From an uncultured Pelagibacteraceae bacterium (GTDB lineage Bacteria > Pseudomonadota > Alphaproteobacteria > Pelagibacterales > Pelagibacteraceae), in assembly GCA_902608845.1 (NCBI GenBank), contig CACLPR010000002.1, positions 1-64,000 of the forward strand: 64,000 bases of DNA. The letters are read 5' to 3'. This document shows, piece by piece, positions 36,309-45,082 of the stretch. Position 1 is the first letter of the stretch. The number at the start of each line of letters is the position of its first letter. The position numbers were made by a program, and so were the translations under genes. The notes below the pieces were generated by a model. The model had not been told where the DNA came from. It was given only the letters and a program-made list of their open reading frames with translations, and did not search any database.

Positions 36309-37600
36309 TATTTAAACACTCTGTTAAAAATTAAATTAACATTCCTAAAGTGAGAGGAATAATCAAATATTTTTTTCATTTTTTTACGTGATATCCTAGA
36401 TGTAATGTTTTTGTCACTCATCACAACATCTAAAAGGTTAAGATTATCTGCTATGCATTTTTTAGCATGTGCTTGGACTAATCTATAGGAGTTTTCTCTA
36501 GATAAACCTGATTTAGTTAATTCAAGCATCAATTCTTGTGAGAAAATGGTACCCTTTGTGATATTAAGGTTATCAAGCATTTTCTTTGGATAAACTATCA
36601 TATTATTTAAAACACTAGCTAACCTCACTAAAGCAAAATCTAATGTAATATTTGCATCTGGTCCTATGTTTCTTTCTACACTTGAATGTGAAATATCTCT
36701 TTCGTGCCAAAGCGCAATATTTTCTAAAGCTGGAATGGTATAGCTTCTAACCATTCTAGCTAGTCCAGTTAGGTTTTCGCTTAGTATAGGGTTCTTCTTG
36801 TGAGGCATTGCACTTGACCCTTTTTGTTTTTTTGAAAAAAATTCCTGCAATTCATAAACCTCAGTTCTTTGTAAGTGCCTAATTTCAGTCGAGACTCTTT
36901 CAATTGATCCTGCAATAATTCCTAAAACTGAAAAATAGTATGCATGTCTATCTCTTGGAATAACTTGCGTAGAAACTGGCTCAGATTTCAATCCCAGTTT
37001 TTTTGCAACATGTCTCTCTACGTTTGGATTAATGTTTGCAAATGTACCAACAGCACCAGAGATTGCACAAGTTGATATTTCATCTATGGCACTAATTAAT
37101 CTTTTTTTATTTCTTTTAAATTCTTCATAATAAGAAGCTAATTTTAGTCCAAATGTTATAGGTTCAGCATGAATACCATGACTTCTACCCATGCATGGTG
37201 TATACTTATATTTTTTAGCTTTTGATTTTAAAACTCTTAATATTTGATCAATATCCTTTATTAAAATTTTACCAGACTGGACTAATTGAATATTAAAACT
37301 TGTATCTACCACATCTGATGAGGTCATTCCTTGGTGTAAATATCTAGCTTTAATACCTACTTTTTCAGTAATGGATGTGAGAAATGCTATAACATCATGC
37401 TTTACTTTAGCTTCGATATTATGGATTCTTTTAACATTAATTTTAGCTTTTTTTCTAACAGCACTTGCCACACCTCTTGGAATTGTTCCTAATTTTTCCA
37501 TTCCTTCAGCTGCAGCAATCTCTACATCTAACCAGATTTGATATTTATTATATTCGGACCAGATATCCGTAAGTTCTTTTCTAGAGTATCGTGTTATCAT
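36308..37600 (-). CDS. purB: Adenylosuccinate lyase
   Basis: Fumarase-superfamily lyase acting twice in purine synthesis. The signature loop G-S-S-A-M-P-H-K-K-N-P-I is intact, as are T-S-S-D-V-V-D-T and the G-R-S-H-G-I-H-A-E-P-I-T-F-G histidine motif. Length 430. It overlaps map upstream and purC downstream by one base, so the whole map-to-grxD run is translationally coupled. Confidence 0.96.
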   Translation of the reverse strand: MITRYSRKELTDIWSEYNKYQIWLDVEIAAAEGMEKLGTIPRGVASAVRKKAKINVKRIHNIEAKVKHDVIAFLTSITEKVGIKARYLHQGMTSSDVVDTSFNIQLVQSGKILIKDIDQILRVLKSKAKKYKYTPCMGRSHGIHAEPITFGLKLASYYEEFKRNKKRLISAIDEISTCAISGAVGTFANINPNVERHVAKKLGLKSEPVSTQVIPRDRHAYYFSVLGIIAGSIERVSTEIRHLQRTEVYELQEFFSKKQKGSSAMPHKKNPILSENLTGLARMVRSYTIPALENIALWHERDISHSSVERNIGPDANITLDFALVRLASVLNNMIVYPKKMLDNLNITKGTIFSQELMLELTKSGLSRENSYRLVQAHAKKCIADNLNLLDVVMSDKNITSRISRKKMKKIFDYSSHFRNVNLIFNRVFK

Positions 37601-38370
37601 TAATTATATGGAGGCCTCTTATAACCTTTAACAGATTCTGTGAAAATTTCATAAGAGTCTTCTGTAATTCCTATTGTATGCTCAAATTGTGCAGATAAAG
37701 ACTTATCCTTTGTAACTGCTGTCCATCCATCATTTAAAACCTTAACATCAAATTTTCCAACATTGATCATTGGTTCTATTGTAAAGGTCATACCAGGTAT
37801 TAACTCATAACCTGTATTTTTCTTGCCATAATGAAGAATATTAGGCTGTTCATGAAAAGTATTACTTATGCCATGACCACAAAAATCCCTTACTACTGAA
37901 AATCCTCTTTCTTCAACAAAGGATTGAATTTCATATCCTATGTCACCTAATTTTATTCCTGGTTTTAAAATTTGTATCCCTTTCATCATAGACTCGTAAG
38001 TTGTTTCAATTAAATTTTTTGCTTTAACTGGTATATCTCCAATCGTAAACATTCGGCTCGTATCACCATAGTATTCATTCACTATTGCAGTTACATCTAT
38101 GTTAACTGCATCACCATCATTTAATACTCTATCAGAAGGAATGCCATGGCAAACAACATGGTTTAAAGATGTACACAAAGATTTTTTAAAACCCCTGTAG
38201 TATAATGGAGCAGAGTGTCCACCATTATCTCTAATGAATTCATATCCGAGTTGATCAATTTTATCTGTGGATACACCTTCCTTAACTTCATTTGTTAGCA
38301 TATCTAAAGTTTGAGATGCAAGTTTTCCAGCAATTCTCATTTTTTCAAATTTTTCTGAATAATTACTCAT
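37600..38370 (-). CDS. map: Methionine aminopeptidase, type I
   Basis: Removes N-terminal methionine from new proteins. Metal ligands are visible in N-I-D-V-T-A-I-V-N-E-Y-Y-G-D-T-S-R (two Asp), F-C-G-H-G-I-S-N-T-F-H-E (His), F-T-I-E-P-M (Glu) and A-Q-F-E-H-T (Glu). Length 256, type I without the N-terminal zinc-finger extension. It overlaps sfsA by 8 bases and purB by one. Confidence 0.96.
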   Translation of the reverse strand: MSNYSEKFEKMRIAGKLASQTLDMLTNEVKEGVSTDKIDQLGYEFIRDNGGHSAPLYYRGFKKSLCTSLNHVVCHGIPSDRVLNDGDAVNIDVTAIVNEYYGDTSRMFTIGDIPVKAKNLIETTYESMMKGIQILKPGIKLGDIGYEIQSFVEERGFSVVRDFCGHGISNTFHEQPNILHYGKKNTGYELIPGMTFTIEPMINVGKFDVKVLNDGWTAVTKDKSLSAQFEHTIGITEDSYEIFTESVKGYKRPPYN

Positions 38371-39049
38371 CTAAAATTTTTATTTTTTTTTCAATTTTTA
38401 TTTCTTTAGAATTTAAACTGCATCTGTAAGCAAGAAAGCTTACACCAGATTTTTTAGCATCTAAATATTCTTTATAATAATTAGAATCTATATCTTTTGC
38501 TATTCTAAAATTATTTATACCCTGAATTTGAGTTAAAAATAAGACATAAGGCTTATATCCTTTTTTAATTGATTCCTTTAACTTTTGGAGGTGTTTTGTA
38601 CCCCTAGAGGTTACAGCATCTGGAAATTCAGCCAAATCATCTTTTCTTATAAGTGTTGTATTTTTTACCTCTAATATTTTTTTATCACATAAAAAATCAA
38701 ATCTAGTGTCGTCTGAATACTTGAATTCCGCTCGAAAATTTTTAATCTTACTAAATTCCTCTATTAATTTATTCTCTAAAGCATGTTCAACAATTCTATT
38801 CGCTCTATGAGTATTTACTCCTATTATTCTTTTTCTTACTTTTATCATTTCCAAGGTAAATTTTAATTTACGCTTAGGATCGCTATGTTCACTTATCCAA
38901 GCCTCATTCCCTTGATCTAATAAACCCATCATAGAGCCCGTATTTGGGCAGTGCGCTACAACAGTTTTATTATTTACTTCTATATCTGTGAAAAATCTCT
39001 TATATCTCCGGATTAATTTGCCTTTTAATAAAGTGTTGGTAAATTTCAT
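38363..39049 (-). CDS. sfsA: SfsA-family protein
   Basis: A PD-(D/E)XK-like fold protein of the SfsA (sugar fermentation stimulation) family, with an OB-like N-terminal half. Recognisable blocks are H-C-P-N-T-G-S-M, R-F-D-F-L-C-D-K-K-I-L-E-V-K-N-T-T-L (nuclease-like core) and F-P-D-A-V-T-S-R-G-T-K-H-L. Length 228. The biochemical role of the family is not settled; DNA binding has been reported for E. coli SfsA. It heads the purine operon here and is divergent from the CinA-like gene with 22 bases between starts. Confidence 0.93.
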   Translation of the reverse strand: MKFTNTLLKGKLIRRYKRFFTDIEVNNKTVVAHCPNTGSMMGLLDQGNEAWISEHSDPKRKLKFTLEMIKVRKRIIGVNTHRANRIVEHALENKLIEEFSKIKNFRAEFKYSDDTRFDFLCDKKILEVKNTTLIRKDDLAEFPDAVTSRGTKHLQKLKESIKKGYKPYVLFLTQIQGINNFRIAKDIDSNYYKEYLDAKKSGVSFLAYRCSLNSKEIKIEKKIKILDE

Positions 39050-39071
39050 ACAATTTTATTTATATTTAGAA

Positions 39072-39824
39072 ATGACTGATAAAAAAGAAATATCTGCATC
39101 AATAATCATCATAGGTAACGAAGTATTATCTGGCAGAACAAAAGATCTAAATACAAGCACACTTGCAACTTGGTTAAATTCATTAGGAATTACGGTAGGT
39201 GAGGTGAGAGTGATACCTGATATTGAACAAACAATAATAGACACTGTGCATGAGTTAAGAGTTAAATACAACTATGTGTTTACTACTGGCGGTATTGGAC
39301 CAACCCATGATGATATTACTGCAGAATCAATTTCAAAGGCATTTAATATCGAGTATGGGTTTCATAAAGAAGCATTTGCTATTTTAGAAAAATATTATGA
39401 ACCTGGTAATTTTAATGATGGTAGACAAAAAATGGCAAAGATGCCAGTTACAGCTAATTTAATTTTAAATCCAACAAGTGGTGCCCCAGGATTTTATGTA
39501 GAAAATGTTTTTTCTCTTCCAGGTGTTCCATCAATACTAAAAGCAATGATTGGTGGACTTGGTAATGTATTAGTTGGAGGCGATCCAATATTAAGTAAGA
39601 CAATAAATTTGATGACTTATGAAAGTGAAATAGCAAGCTCATTAACAAATGTTCAAAATAATAATAAAGATGTAGAAATTGGTAGTTATCCTTTTTTCAG
39701 ACAAGGTAAATTAGGTGTATCAATTGTATTAAGATCAAAAGATCAAGATAAAATAGACTTGTGTAGCTCACTAATCTTTGAATTTGTAAAAACAAAAAAT
39801 ATTAAAGTAGTTGAATTAGATTAA
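39072..39824 (+). CDS. CinA-like molybdopterin-binding (MoaB/Mog fold) domain protein
   Basis: A 250-residue protein equal to the N-terminal COG1058 domain of CinA: I-I-I-I-G-N-E-V-L-S-G-R-T-K-D-L-N-T and F-T-T-G-G-I-G-P-T-H-D-D-I-T are typical, followed by S-L-P-G-V-P. The C-terminal nicotinamide-nucleotide amidase (PncC) domain of full CinA is absent. Start is ATG at 39072 (MTDKKEISASI); a longer open frame from 38988 runs back over the sfsA start and is rejected. In related proteins this domain has ADP-ribose pyrophosphatase or FAD-related activity; function here is uncertain. Confidence 0.88.
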   Translation: MTDKKEISASIIIIGNEVLSGRTKDLNTSTLATWLNSLGITVGEVRVIPDIEQTIIDTVHELRVKYNYVFTTGGIGPTHDDITAESISKAFNIEYGFHKEAFAILEKYYEPGNFNDGRQKMAKMPVTANLILNPTSGAPGFYVENVFSLPGVPSILKAMIGGLGNVLVGGDPILSKTINLMTYESEIASSLTNVQNNNKDVEIGSYPFFRQGKLGVSIVLRSKDQDKIDLCSSLIFEFVKTKNIKVVELD

Positions 39825-40228
39825 TGTTATATTTTGCTTATGGAAGTAATCTTAATCTTTTTCAAATGAAGCGGAGATGCAAAGACTCTGTGTTCTTAAA
39901 GAAATATGAACTTAAAGGTTACAAGTTAAACTTTAGAAGCAAATATAGAGCAGCAGATATTGAAAAGAGTAAAAATTCTTTAGTTCCGGGTGCTATATTT
40001 GAAATATCAAAAAGTGATGAAAAAAAATTGGATGTATATGAAGATTTTCCAATTCTATATAAAAAACTATACTTTACTTATTATAATAAACGAGTGATGA
40101 CTTACATTATGGTTAAGAAAACAGAATTTAGATATCCAACAGAAAGATATCTTAATGTTGTAAAACAAGGCTATAAAGATTGTAAACTTGATAATAAATT
40201 TTTAATAAAAGCTTTAAATCAATTTTAG
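39824..40228 (+). CDS. Gamma-glutamylcyclotransferase-like (AIG2/GGCT fold) protein
   Basis: A 134-residue protein with the GGCT/AIG2 N-terminal signature F-A-Y-G-S-N-L-N (residues 4-11), followed by G-Y-K-L-N-F and a central L-D-V-Y-E-D-F-P where the catalytic acid of the family (E) normally lies. It may cleave gamma-glutamyl peptides or act as an amine cyclotransferase. It overlaps the CinA-like gene by one base and the convergent GT9 gene by 15 bases. Confidence 0.8.
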   Translation: MLYFAYGSNLNLFQMKRRCKDSVFLKKYELKGYKLNFRSKYRAADIEKSKNSLVPGAIFEISKSDEKKLDVYEDFPILYKKLYFTYYNKRVMTYIMVKKTEFRYPTERYLNVVKQGYKDCKLDNKFLIKALNQF

Positions 40229-41191
40229 AACATCAATTTCAGATATTTTAGTAATATCAGTAGAGTTATATAATTTTGTACTATTTAAAATTTTTACAGT
40301 TGAGTATTTTGGTGCAAACTTTTCTTCCTCTTTAGATCCTCCAGATCCAAATAAAAGAATCATAGGTGTTTTAGCTAAGCTAATCATATGCATAATTCCG
40401 TTGTTTATTGATACACTTGAGCTTAATCGGGTAGCTAAAGCAGTGACAAATGCTGGTTCTGAATATTTTGCATTCTCTTCAGGAATAATGGCTTCTTTAA
40501 TCTCATTCTTTATCTTGGAAATTAACTCTGTATCATTTTTCTTAATTAAAAAAACTGGAACTTTATTAATTTCTACAATTTTTTTCCCTAAATTTATAAA
40601 CTTATCCATTGGCCAATTTTTCTTTCTATAAGAGTTTCCTTGAGTTACAGATAATCCAACATAATTGTTATCTGGAAGGATTCTTTTAGCTTCATCAAAA
40701 TATTTTGGGTTTATGCTTTTAATATTATAATTATGAACAGTCAATTTTTTGTCTATTAACTTTTCAAGATTATTTAAAATCATTTTCAAATTATTTTTTG
40801 TATATACGTAATCTCTTTTCTTTGTAGAAAAAAAATAATTTAATGAAGAGGAATAAAAATTGTAACTAGGTATCTGTTTTAAAATTAGAGTATTTCTAAT
40901 TTTTGACTGAAGGTCTATAATTAGATCAAATTTATCTATTGATTTTTGATTAAATAATTTTTTTGCTAAAAACAAATGCTTCCATCTAAAACCGAAATAT
41001 TTAAGGTTCATTTCAAAAGTTGGTATGTCAATACCATATTCTTTTAAACTTCCTTGGAAGTGGTTCTCATGTGCACCTAAATAGAATAAAGAAGCATCTT
41101 TAAAATTAATTTTTAAACTTGTAACTAGATCAAATAATAGGATGCTATCTCCAAGCCCGCCCCCAGAATTATAAATGAGAATATTTTTCAT
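40214..41191 (-). CDS. GT9-family (heptosyltransferase-like) glycosyltransferase
   Basis: A 325-residue GT-B enzyme of the heptosyltransferase family, which builds lipopolysaccharide core. The N-terminus has Y-N-S-G-G-G-L-G-D-S-I-L-L (the nearly universal G-x-G-D loop), then D-L-I-I-D-L-Q-S-K at the end of the N-domain. The C-domain has N-Y-V-G-L-S-V-T-Q-G, K-K-N-W-P and I-N-N-G-I-M-H-M-I-S-L-A-K-T-P, followed by L-F-G-S. The donor sugar is unknown. It ends inside the convergent GGCT-like gene. Confidence 0.87.
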   Translation of the reverse strand: MKNILIYNSGGGLGDSILLFDLVTSLKINFKDASLFYLGAHENHFQGSLKEYGIDIPTFEMNLKYFGFRWKHLFLAKKLFNQKSIDKFDLIIDLQSKIRNTLILKQIPSYNFYSSSLNYFFSTKKRDYVYTKNNLKMILNNLEKLIDKKLTVHNYNIKSINPKYFDEAKRILPDNNYVGLSVTQGNSYRKKNWPMDKFINLGKKIVEINKVPVFLIKKNDTELISKIKNEIKEAIIPEENAKYSEPAFVTALATRLSSSVSINNGIMHMISLAKTPMILLFGSGGSKEEEKFAPKYSTVKILNSTKLYNSTDITKISEIDVLKLI

Positions 41192-41250
41192 TTTATTGAT
41201 ATTTAAAGATATAATTTAAAAAAAAAATAATATAATTTTCTCATTCAAAA

Positions 41251-41937
41251 ATGCTTACAAAAACACAACTATTTTCAAAGGGTTTTCTAGCTGTCGCACC
41301 GCATATGTTTTCAGTTATCCCATTTGGCATAATATGTGGTGCAATAGGTATAGAATTAGGTTTTGATCCTGTTTTAGTTTATGCAATGTCCATTATTATC
41401 TTTGGTGGGGCATCTCAAATAGTATTTCTTCAATTGTTATCAGGTGGAGCTTCGGCCTTGATTGCTGTTACTTCTGTTGGGGTAATAAATTCTAGACATT
41501 TGTTATATGGCGCAGTTTTATCTGAATACCTTGAAAAATTATCATTTATTAAAAAATTATTAATTTCCTACATCGTAGTTGATCAAGGTTTTGCTGAGAG
41601 TAATAAATTTTTTATGAAAAATAAAACTGAGCAACATTTACATTATCATTTAATTGGTAGTGGTGTTACACTTTGGATTTTTTGGCAGTTATCAACTTTA
41701 GCAGGTATAGTTTTAGGATCTTTTGTACCAGAGGAACTGGGTCTAAAATTTGCAATTCCTTTAACCTTTATTGCAATTGTTGTTCATGATTTAAAAAAAA
41801 TAGATCATGTAATAGTAATGATTACGTGTGGGCTAAGCTCATTATTATTTTATGATGCACCCTTTAAATCCTACATAATCATTTCACCTATAATAGCATT
41901 ATTTGTTGCTGCATTAGTTCTAAGGTTAAAAAAATGA
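41251..41937 (+). CDS. azlC: AzlC family branched-chain amino acid exporter, large subunit
   Basis: The 228-residue, multi-span AzlC protein, which with AzlD exports branched-chain amino acids or their analogues. The N-terminal P-F-G-I-I-C-G-A-I and M-S-I-I-I-F-G-G-A-S-Q-I-V and the N-S-R-H-L-L-Y-G-A segment are family signatures. It overlaps azlD by 4 bases (ATGA). Confidence 0.92.
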   Translation: MLTKTQLFSKGFLAVAPHMFSVIPFGIICGAIGIELGFDPVLVYAMSIIIFGGASQIVFLQLLSGGASALIAVTSVGVINSRHLLYGAVLSEYLEKLSFIKKLLISYIVVDQGFAESNKFFMKNKTEQHLHYHLIGSGVTLWIFWQLSTLAGIVLGSFVPEELGLKFAIPLTFIAIVVHDLKKIDHVIVMITCGLSSLLFYDAPFKSYIIISPIIALFVAALVLRLKK

Positions 41938-42245
41938 CTTGGCTAACAATTATAATTGCAGGAATAATTACTTACTTTACCAGAATGACAATGGTTGCTT
42001 TAGTCGATAGGGAATTATTAGGTGAAAGAGTTAGGGAGGTCTTAGCATATGTTCCCTCAGCGGTATTTCCAGCAATAATATTTCCTGGAATATTTATTAA
42101 TGATTATGGAACTTTTATAGAAATGAATGATCCTAAAATCTTTGGTGCAATAGTTGCAATATTGGTTGGTTACTTTTCTAGAAATGTAATAGCGACAATA
42201 TTATCTGGATTATCCTCCTACTGGATTATTATTTTCTTATTATAA
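41934..42245 (+). CDS. azlD: AzlD family small membrane subunit
   Basis: A 103-residue membrane protein of the AzlD family with about four hydrophobic segments and the typical T-Y-F-T-R near the start and Y-V-P-S-A-V-F-P-A-I-I-F-P. It starts within the azlC stop codon, so the pair is translationally coupled and should form one transporter. Confidence 0.9.
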   Translation: MTWLTIIIAGIITYFTRMTMVALVDRELLGERVREVLAYVPSAVFPAIIFPGIFINDYGTFIEMNDPKIFGAIVAILVGYFSRNVIATILSGLSSYWIIIFLL

Positions 42246-42273
42246 AATTATATTATCTATTATTATCAACCTA

Positions 42274-42516
42274 ATGAAATTTTTTTCTTACATATTATTT
42301 TTTATATTTATTTATGGTTGTGCAGCACAAGAGGTAAACACTATTAAGTATAAATTTAGAACTGAAGATATTGTTAAAAAAGAATGCAGAATAGCTGTTG
42401 AACAAAAAAAACTAAGTAGAAGAAATGACGTTACCTCTAAAAATTTTATTACTCATTATACCAAAGCTTTTAATGCAAATATTAAAGTTAAAAGAGCTTG
42501 CGATCCCTATAGATAA
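42274..42516 (+). CDS. Small lipoprotein, unknown
   Basis: An 80-residue protein with a lipoprotein signal: basic start, hydrophobic Y-I-L-F-F-I-F-I and a lipobox F-I-Y-G-C with the cysteine at residue 16. The mature part is basic, with two further cysteines (in K-K-E-C-R and K-R-A-C-D) that could pair. Aspartate is absent after the lipid cysteine, so sorting to the outer membrane is likely. I do not recognise the family. It follows azlD by 28 bases. Confidence 0.65.
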   Translation: MKFFSYILFFIFIYGCAAQEVNTIKYKFRTEDIVKKECRIAVEQKKLSRRNDVTSKNFITHYTKAFNANIKVKRACDPYR

Positions 42517-42557
42517 TTAATCTATTAAAAATATTAATTTTATTATAAAATTCATAT

Positions 42558-43457
42558 ATGAGTATCACTAGATCAGAGACAAACTTTTATAAAAAAAATG
42601 GCTATTTAGTTAAAGATCAGCTCATTTCAAAGAATGATATCAATAAATTAAATACTCTTATTAATAAAATTGTAACTAAGGAAAAGAAAAGTAAAAAAAA
42701 AGTTAAAGATCAAGGTGGAACACAAAGTTACAACAATTATCACTTTGTATTGAATAGCAACTCTTCAAAAAATAAAGAAATACTAAGATTAAATAATCCC
42801 CAAAATAACAATAAATTATTTTATGATTTATCAAGAAATAAAAAGATTATTGATATAGTTAAAAAGCTTATTGGTGGAACAGTAAGATTTCATCTTGGTA
42901 AATTAAACTTTAAGTTACCTAATAAGAAAAAAGGAAGTCTAGTTGAATGGCATCAAGACTTTGCGTTTTACCCTCATACAAACGATGATTTAATTACAGT
43001 AGGTATTTATCTTGAGGATTGTGATGAAAAAAATGGCCCTTTAAAGGTTATTAAAGGTTCTCATACAAAAGAACTTTTTAGTCATCACAGCAATGATAAT
43101 TATTTCGTAGGTAAAATTAATACTAAAAAAAATAAAATTAATTTAAAAAAATCAGTTTCTTTGACTGGAAAAGCAGGTTCTGTTGCTTTCTTTCATTGTC
43201 GAACAATTCATGGTTCAGGTTTAAATCATACCGATGGATCAAGGCCTCTTATACTATTTGGTTATAGAGCATGTGATGCATGGCCAATTATAAATGATGG
43301 AAATCCACATCCAGAGACAAATTTTGAAAATTATGATGCAAATATTATTTATGGAAAAAAATCAATAGTGCCAAGATGTACCAATGTACCTGTAATTATT
43401 CCATTACCCAAAAAGAAACATTACGTTTCAATTTATCAGCTTCAAAAAAGTAATTAA
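42558..43457 (+). CDS. Phytanoyl-CoA dioxygenase (PhyH)-like Fe(II)/2-oxoglutarate oxygenase
   Basis: A 299-residue non-haem iron oxygenase. The metal triad is H132-x-D134 (in V-E-W-H-Q-D-F) and the distal histidine H218 (in C-R-T-I-H-G-S-G); the 2-oxoglutarate carboxylate-binding arginine is R229 in D-G-S-R-P-L-I-L. Other PhyH features are V-G-I-Y-L-E-D and G-P-L-K-V-I-K-G-S-H. Substrates in the family range from fatty acyl-CoA to osmolytes such as ectoine, so none is assigned. The N-terminus is lysine-rich. Confidence 0.88.
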   Translation: MSITRSETNFYKKNGYLVKDQLISKNDINKLNTLINKIVTKEKKSKKKVKDQGGTQSYNNYHFVLNSNSSKNKEILRLNNPQNNNKLFYDLSRNKKIIDIVKKLIGGTVRFHLGKLNFKLPNKKKGSLVEWHQDFAFYPHTNDDLITVGIYLEDCDEKNGPLKVIKGSHTKELFSHHSNDNYFVGKINTKKNKINLKKSVSLTGKAGSVAFFHCRTIHGSGLNHTDGSRPLILFGYRACDAWPIINDGNPHPETNFENYDANIIYGKKSIVPRCTNVPVIIPLPKKKHYVSIYQLQKSN

Positions 43458-43506
43458 ATGAAATTTTTATGACAATATTTAGTAAGGGAATTTTGTTGAT
43501 AGTAAT

Positions 43507-43737
43507 CTAATCTCCAGCTTCACCTGCTAAGCTAAGGCAAATTCCTAAAGTAATCAGACCAGCAAGAAAACCAACTAATATAAAAAAACCATTCCATCCT
43601 ATAACATCTGGTATCCAATATAGAATTATAGGTATGGGATAACTTTCTTGAGGATTATTTATTAACCAAAAATAAGCATATCCTCCAACTATTATAGATA
43701 TTGGGAATTTTGCAACGCTAAAAAATTTCTTAATCAT
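43507..43737 (-). CDS. Small two-span membrane protein, unknown
   Basis: A 76-residue protein with hydrophobic segments at about residues 10-27 and 45-72 and a tryptophan- and proline-rich loop between them. It ends with an acidic E-A-G-D. I do not recognise it. It marks the left side of the block of unknown envelope genes and is on the same strand as the two paralogous secreted proteins. Confidence 0.55.
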   Translation of the reverse strand: MIKKFFSVAKFPISIIVGGYAYFWLINNPQESYPIPIILYWIPDVIGWNGFFILVGFLAGLITLGICLSLAGEAGD

Positions 43738-43806
43738 TATTTTTTTTAAACGTATACTTATCTATTATTAATTGAAGATATATATTGGTATTTTAAAAAA
43801 CTTAAA

Positions 43807-44376
43807 TCAACCTTTTATAGTTTTTTTAGGTTTTTCAGTGCACATTAAATGGGCCTCAGTAATTTTTTCAGGAAATTTATCTAATTTCCAGTTGTTATCC
43901 AAAATATCAAAATACTTTTCAGGATTAAAATCATCAGATTTTGCAAGCGTTATACTAAATTCATTATCTTTTCGATAATCATTCATAATGCCATCAGTAA
44001 ACTCATCTAAAGGATAATACTCAGGAGCAGTAAACATCACAAAAAATGCCATATTACTAAAAGCCGGTCTAACAAGCACAACATCTGCAAAATTTAAGGT
44101 ATCAGACCCATTAATTCTTATCGGAACCTTCTTTCCTTGTAATTCAGGTGTGTCTGAACTTTTATAAGTCAAAAAGGAAAACATTATTCCAATTTTATTA
44201 CAGTTTCTTTTTTCAAGAACAAATCTCATTTTATCACCATACACAACTTCACCAGGAACACTTGCTACTACATAGCTTCCAAAATCATGAATATTCCATT
44301 CATCATCATTAGCATATGAGAACGTTGTAAAAATAATTGAAACTAAAAAAAAATTTCTTAAAACTTTAAAAAACAC
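43807..44376 (-). CDS. Secreted protein of unknown family (paralogue A)
   Basis: A 189-residue protein with a clear signal peptide (about residues 1-22, ending in F-S-Y-A before N-D-D-E-W). The mature part is beta-rich and has two cysteines, one in the K-R-N-C-N-K segment and one near the C-terminus (L-M-C-T-E), suited to a disulfide in the periplasm. It aligns over its whole length with the next gene: E-V-V-Y-G-D-K, S-F-L-T-Y-K, and Y-F-D-I-L-D-N-N-W-K-L-D-K-F match at the same positions. Function unknown. Confidence 0.75.
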   Translation of the reverse strand: MFFKVLRNFFLVSIIFTTFSYANDDEWNIHDFGSYVVASVPGEVVYGDKMRFVLEKRNCNKIGIMFSFLTYKSSDTPELQGKKVPIRINGSDTLNFADVVLVRPAFSNMAFFVMFTAPEYYPLDEFTDGIMNDYRKDNEFSITLAKSDDFNPEKYFDILDNNWKLDKFPEKITEAHLMCTEKPKKTIKG

Positions 44377-44430
44377 TTAAAAATAATCCTACTATTTTAA
44401 TTATTACTAAAGCTTCCATCCCTACAAACA

Positions 44431-45006
44431 TCAACTATCCTTAAATATATTCTTTTCATTACAGCGCCTGTAGAATTCTTTAAAATTTTCAGAGAAATAA
44501 TCTAGTTTCCAATTATTTTTTCTTATATCGAAATAATTTTTAACCTCAAAATTTAAGCCATCATTTAATGAAATTTCGTAATTTTGATTTTCCTCAATAA
44601 AACCTGATAATTTTTGGGCATATTCTTTTGAATTATATGAACCTAGTTTAAATACTACCCAATGAGCTCTATGATCTAAAATTTTTTCTATATGTGTTAC
44701 TTCAGCAAAAAAATCGAAGTCGTTGATTTTTATTGGGATATTTTGATTTTCAAATTGGTAGATATTAGCATCACCTTTTGTCGTTAAAAAAGTAAATAAA
44801 TGATAAACGGTATCACAATCTTTATAATTCAAAGATAAAACAATTCTATCACCATGTATAAATTCACCATTTTTAGACATGTAAATAAAATTTTTATCTT
44901 TCTCAATTATAGCCCACCCATCATCCTGAGCTCTAGCATGAGGGTGGACTATTAAAAGGATAAAAAACGCTACTAAATGAAGGAAAAAGAATAATGATAA
45001 TCTCAT
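44431..45006 (-). CDS. Secreted protein of unknown family (paralogue B)
   Basis: A 191-residue paralogue of the preceding entry. Signal peptide about residues 1-26, ending A-R-A-Q, then D-D-G-W. Shared blocks are E-F-I-H-G-D-R, the paired cysteines (K-D-C-D-T and Y-R-R-C-N), T-F-L-T-T-K-G, V-P/I-P-I-K-I-N and Y-F-D-I-R-K-N-N-W-K-L-D-Y-F. Divergent from the next gene, with 76 bases between the start codons. Together the pair suggests a tandem duplication followed by substantial divergence. Confidence 0.75.
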   Translation of the reverse strand: MRLSLFFFLHLVAFFILLIVHPHARAQDDGWAIIEKDKNFIYMSKNGEFIHGDRIVLSLNYKDCDTVYHLFTFLTTKGDANIYQFENQNIPIKINDFDFFAEVTHIEKILDHRAHWVVFKLGSYNSKEYAQKLSGFIEENQNYEISLNDGLNFEVKNYFDIRKNNWKLDYFSENFKEFYRRCNEKNIFKDS

Positions 45007-45082
45007 GATTCTTTTCTTAGCAAAGTCGTATGTTAGAATTCAGTTTAAAATTTGTTTTAAATGAGGTTGAATAGAAAAACTT

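Noticed and set aside
38988-39071. Longer start of the CinA-like gene overlapping sfsA
   Set aside because: The 28 extra residues are antisense to the sfsA start and absent from the MoaB-like family; ATG at 39072 fits.
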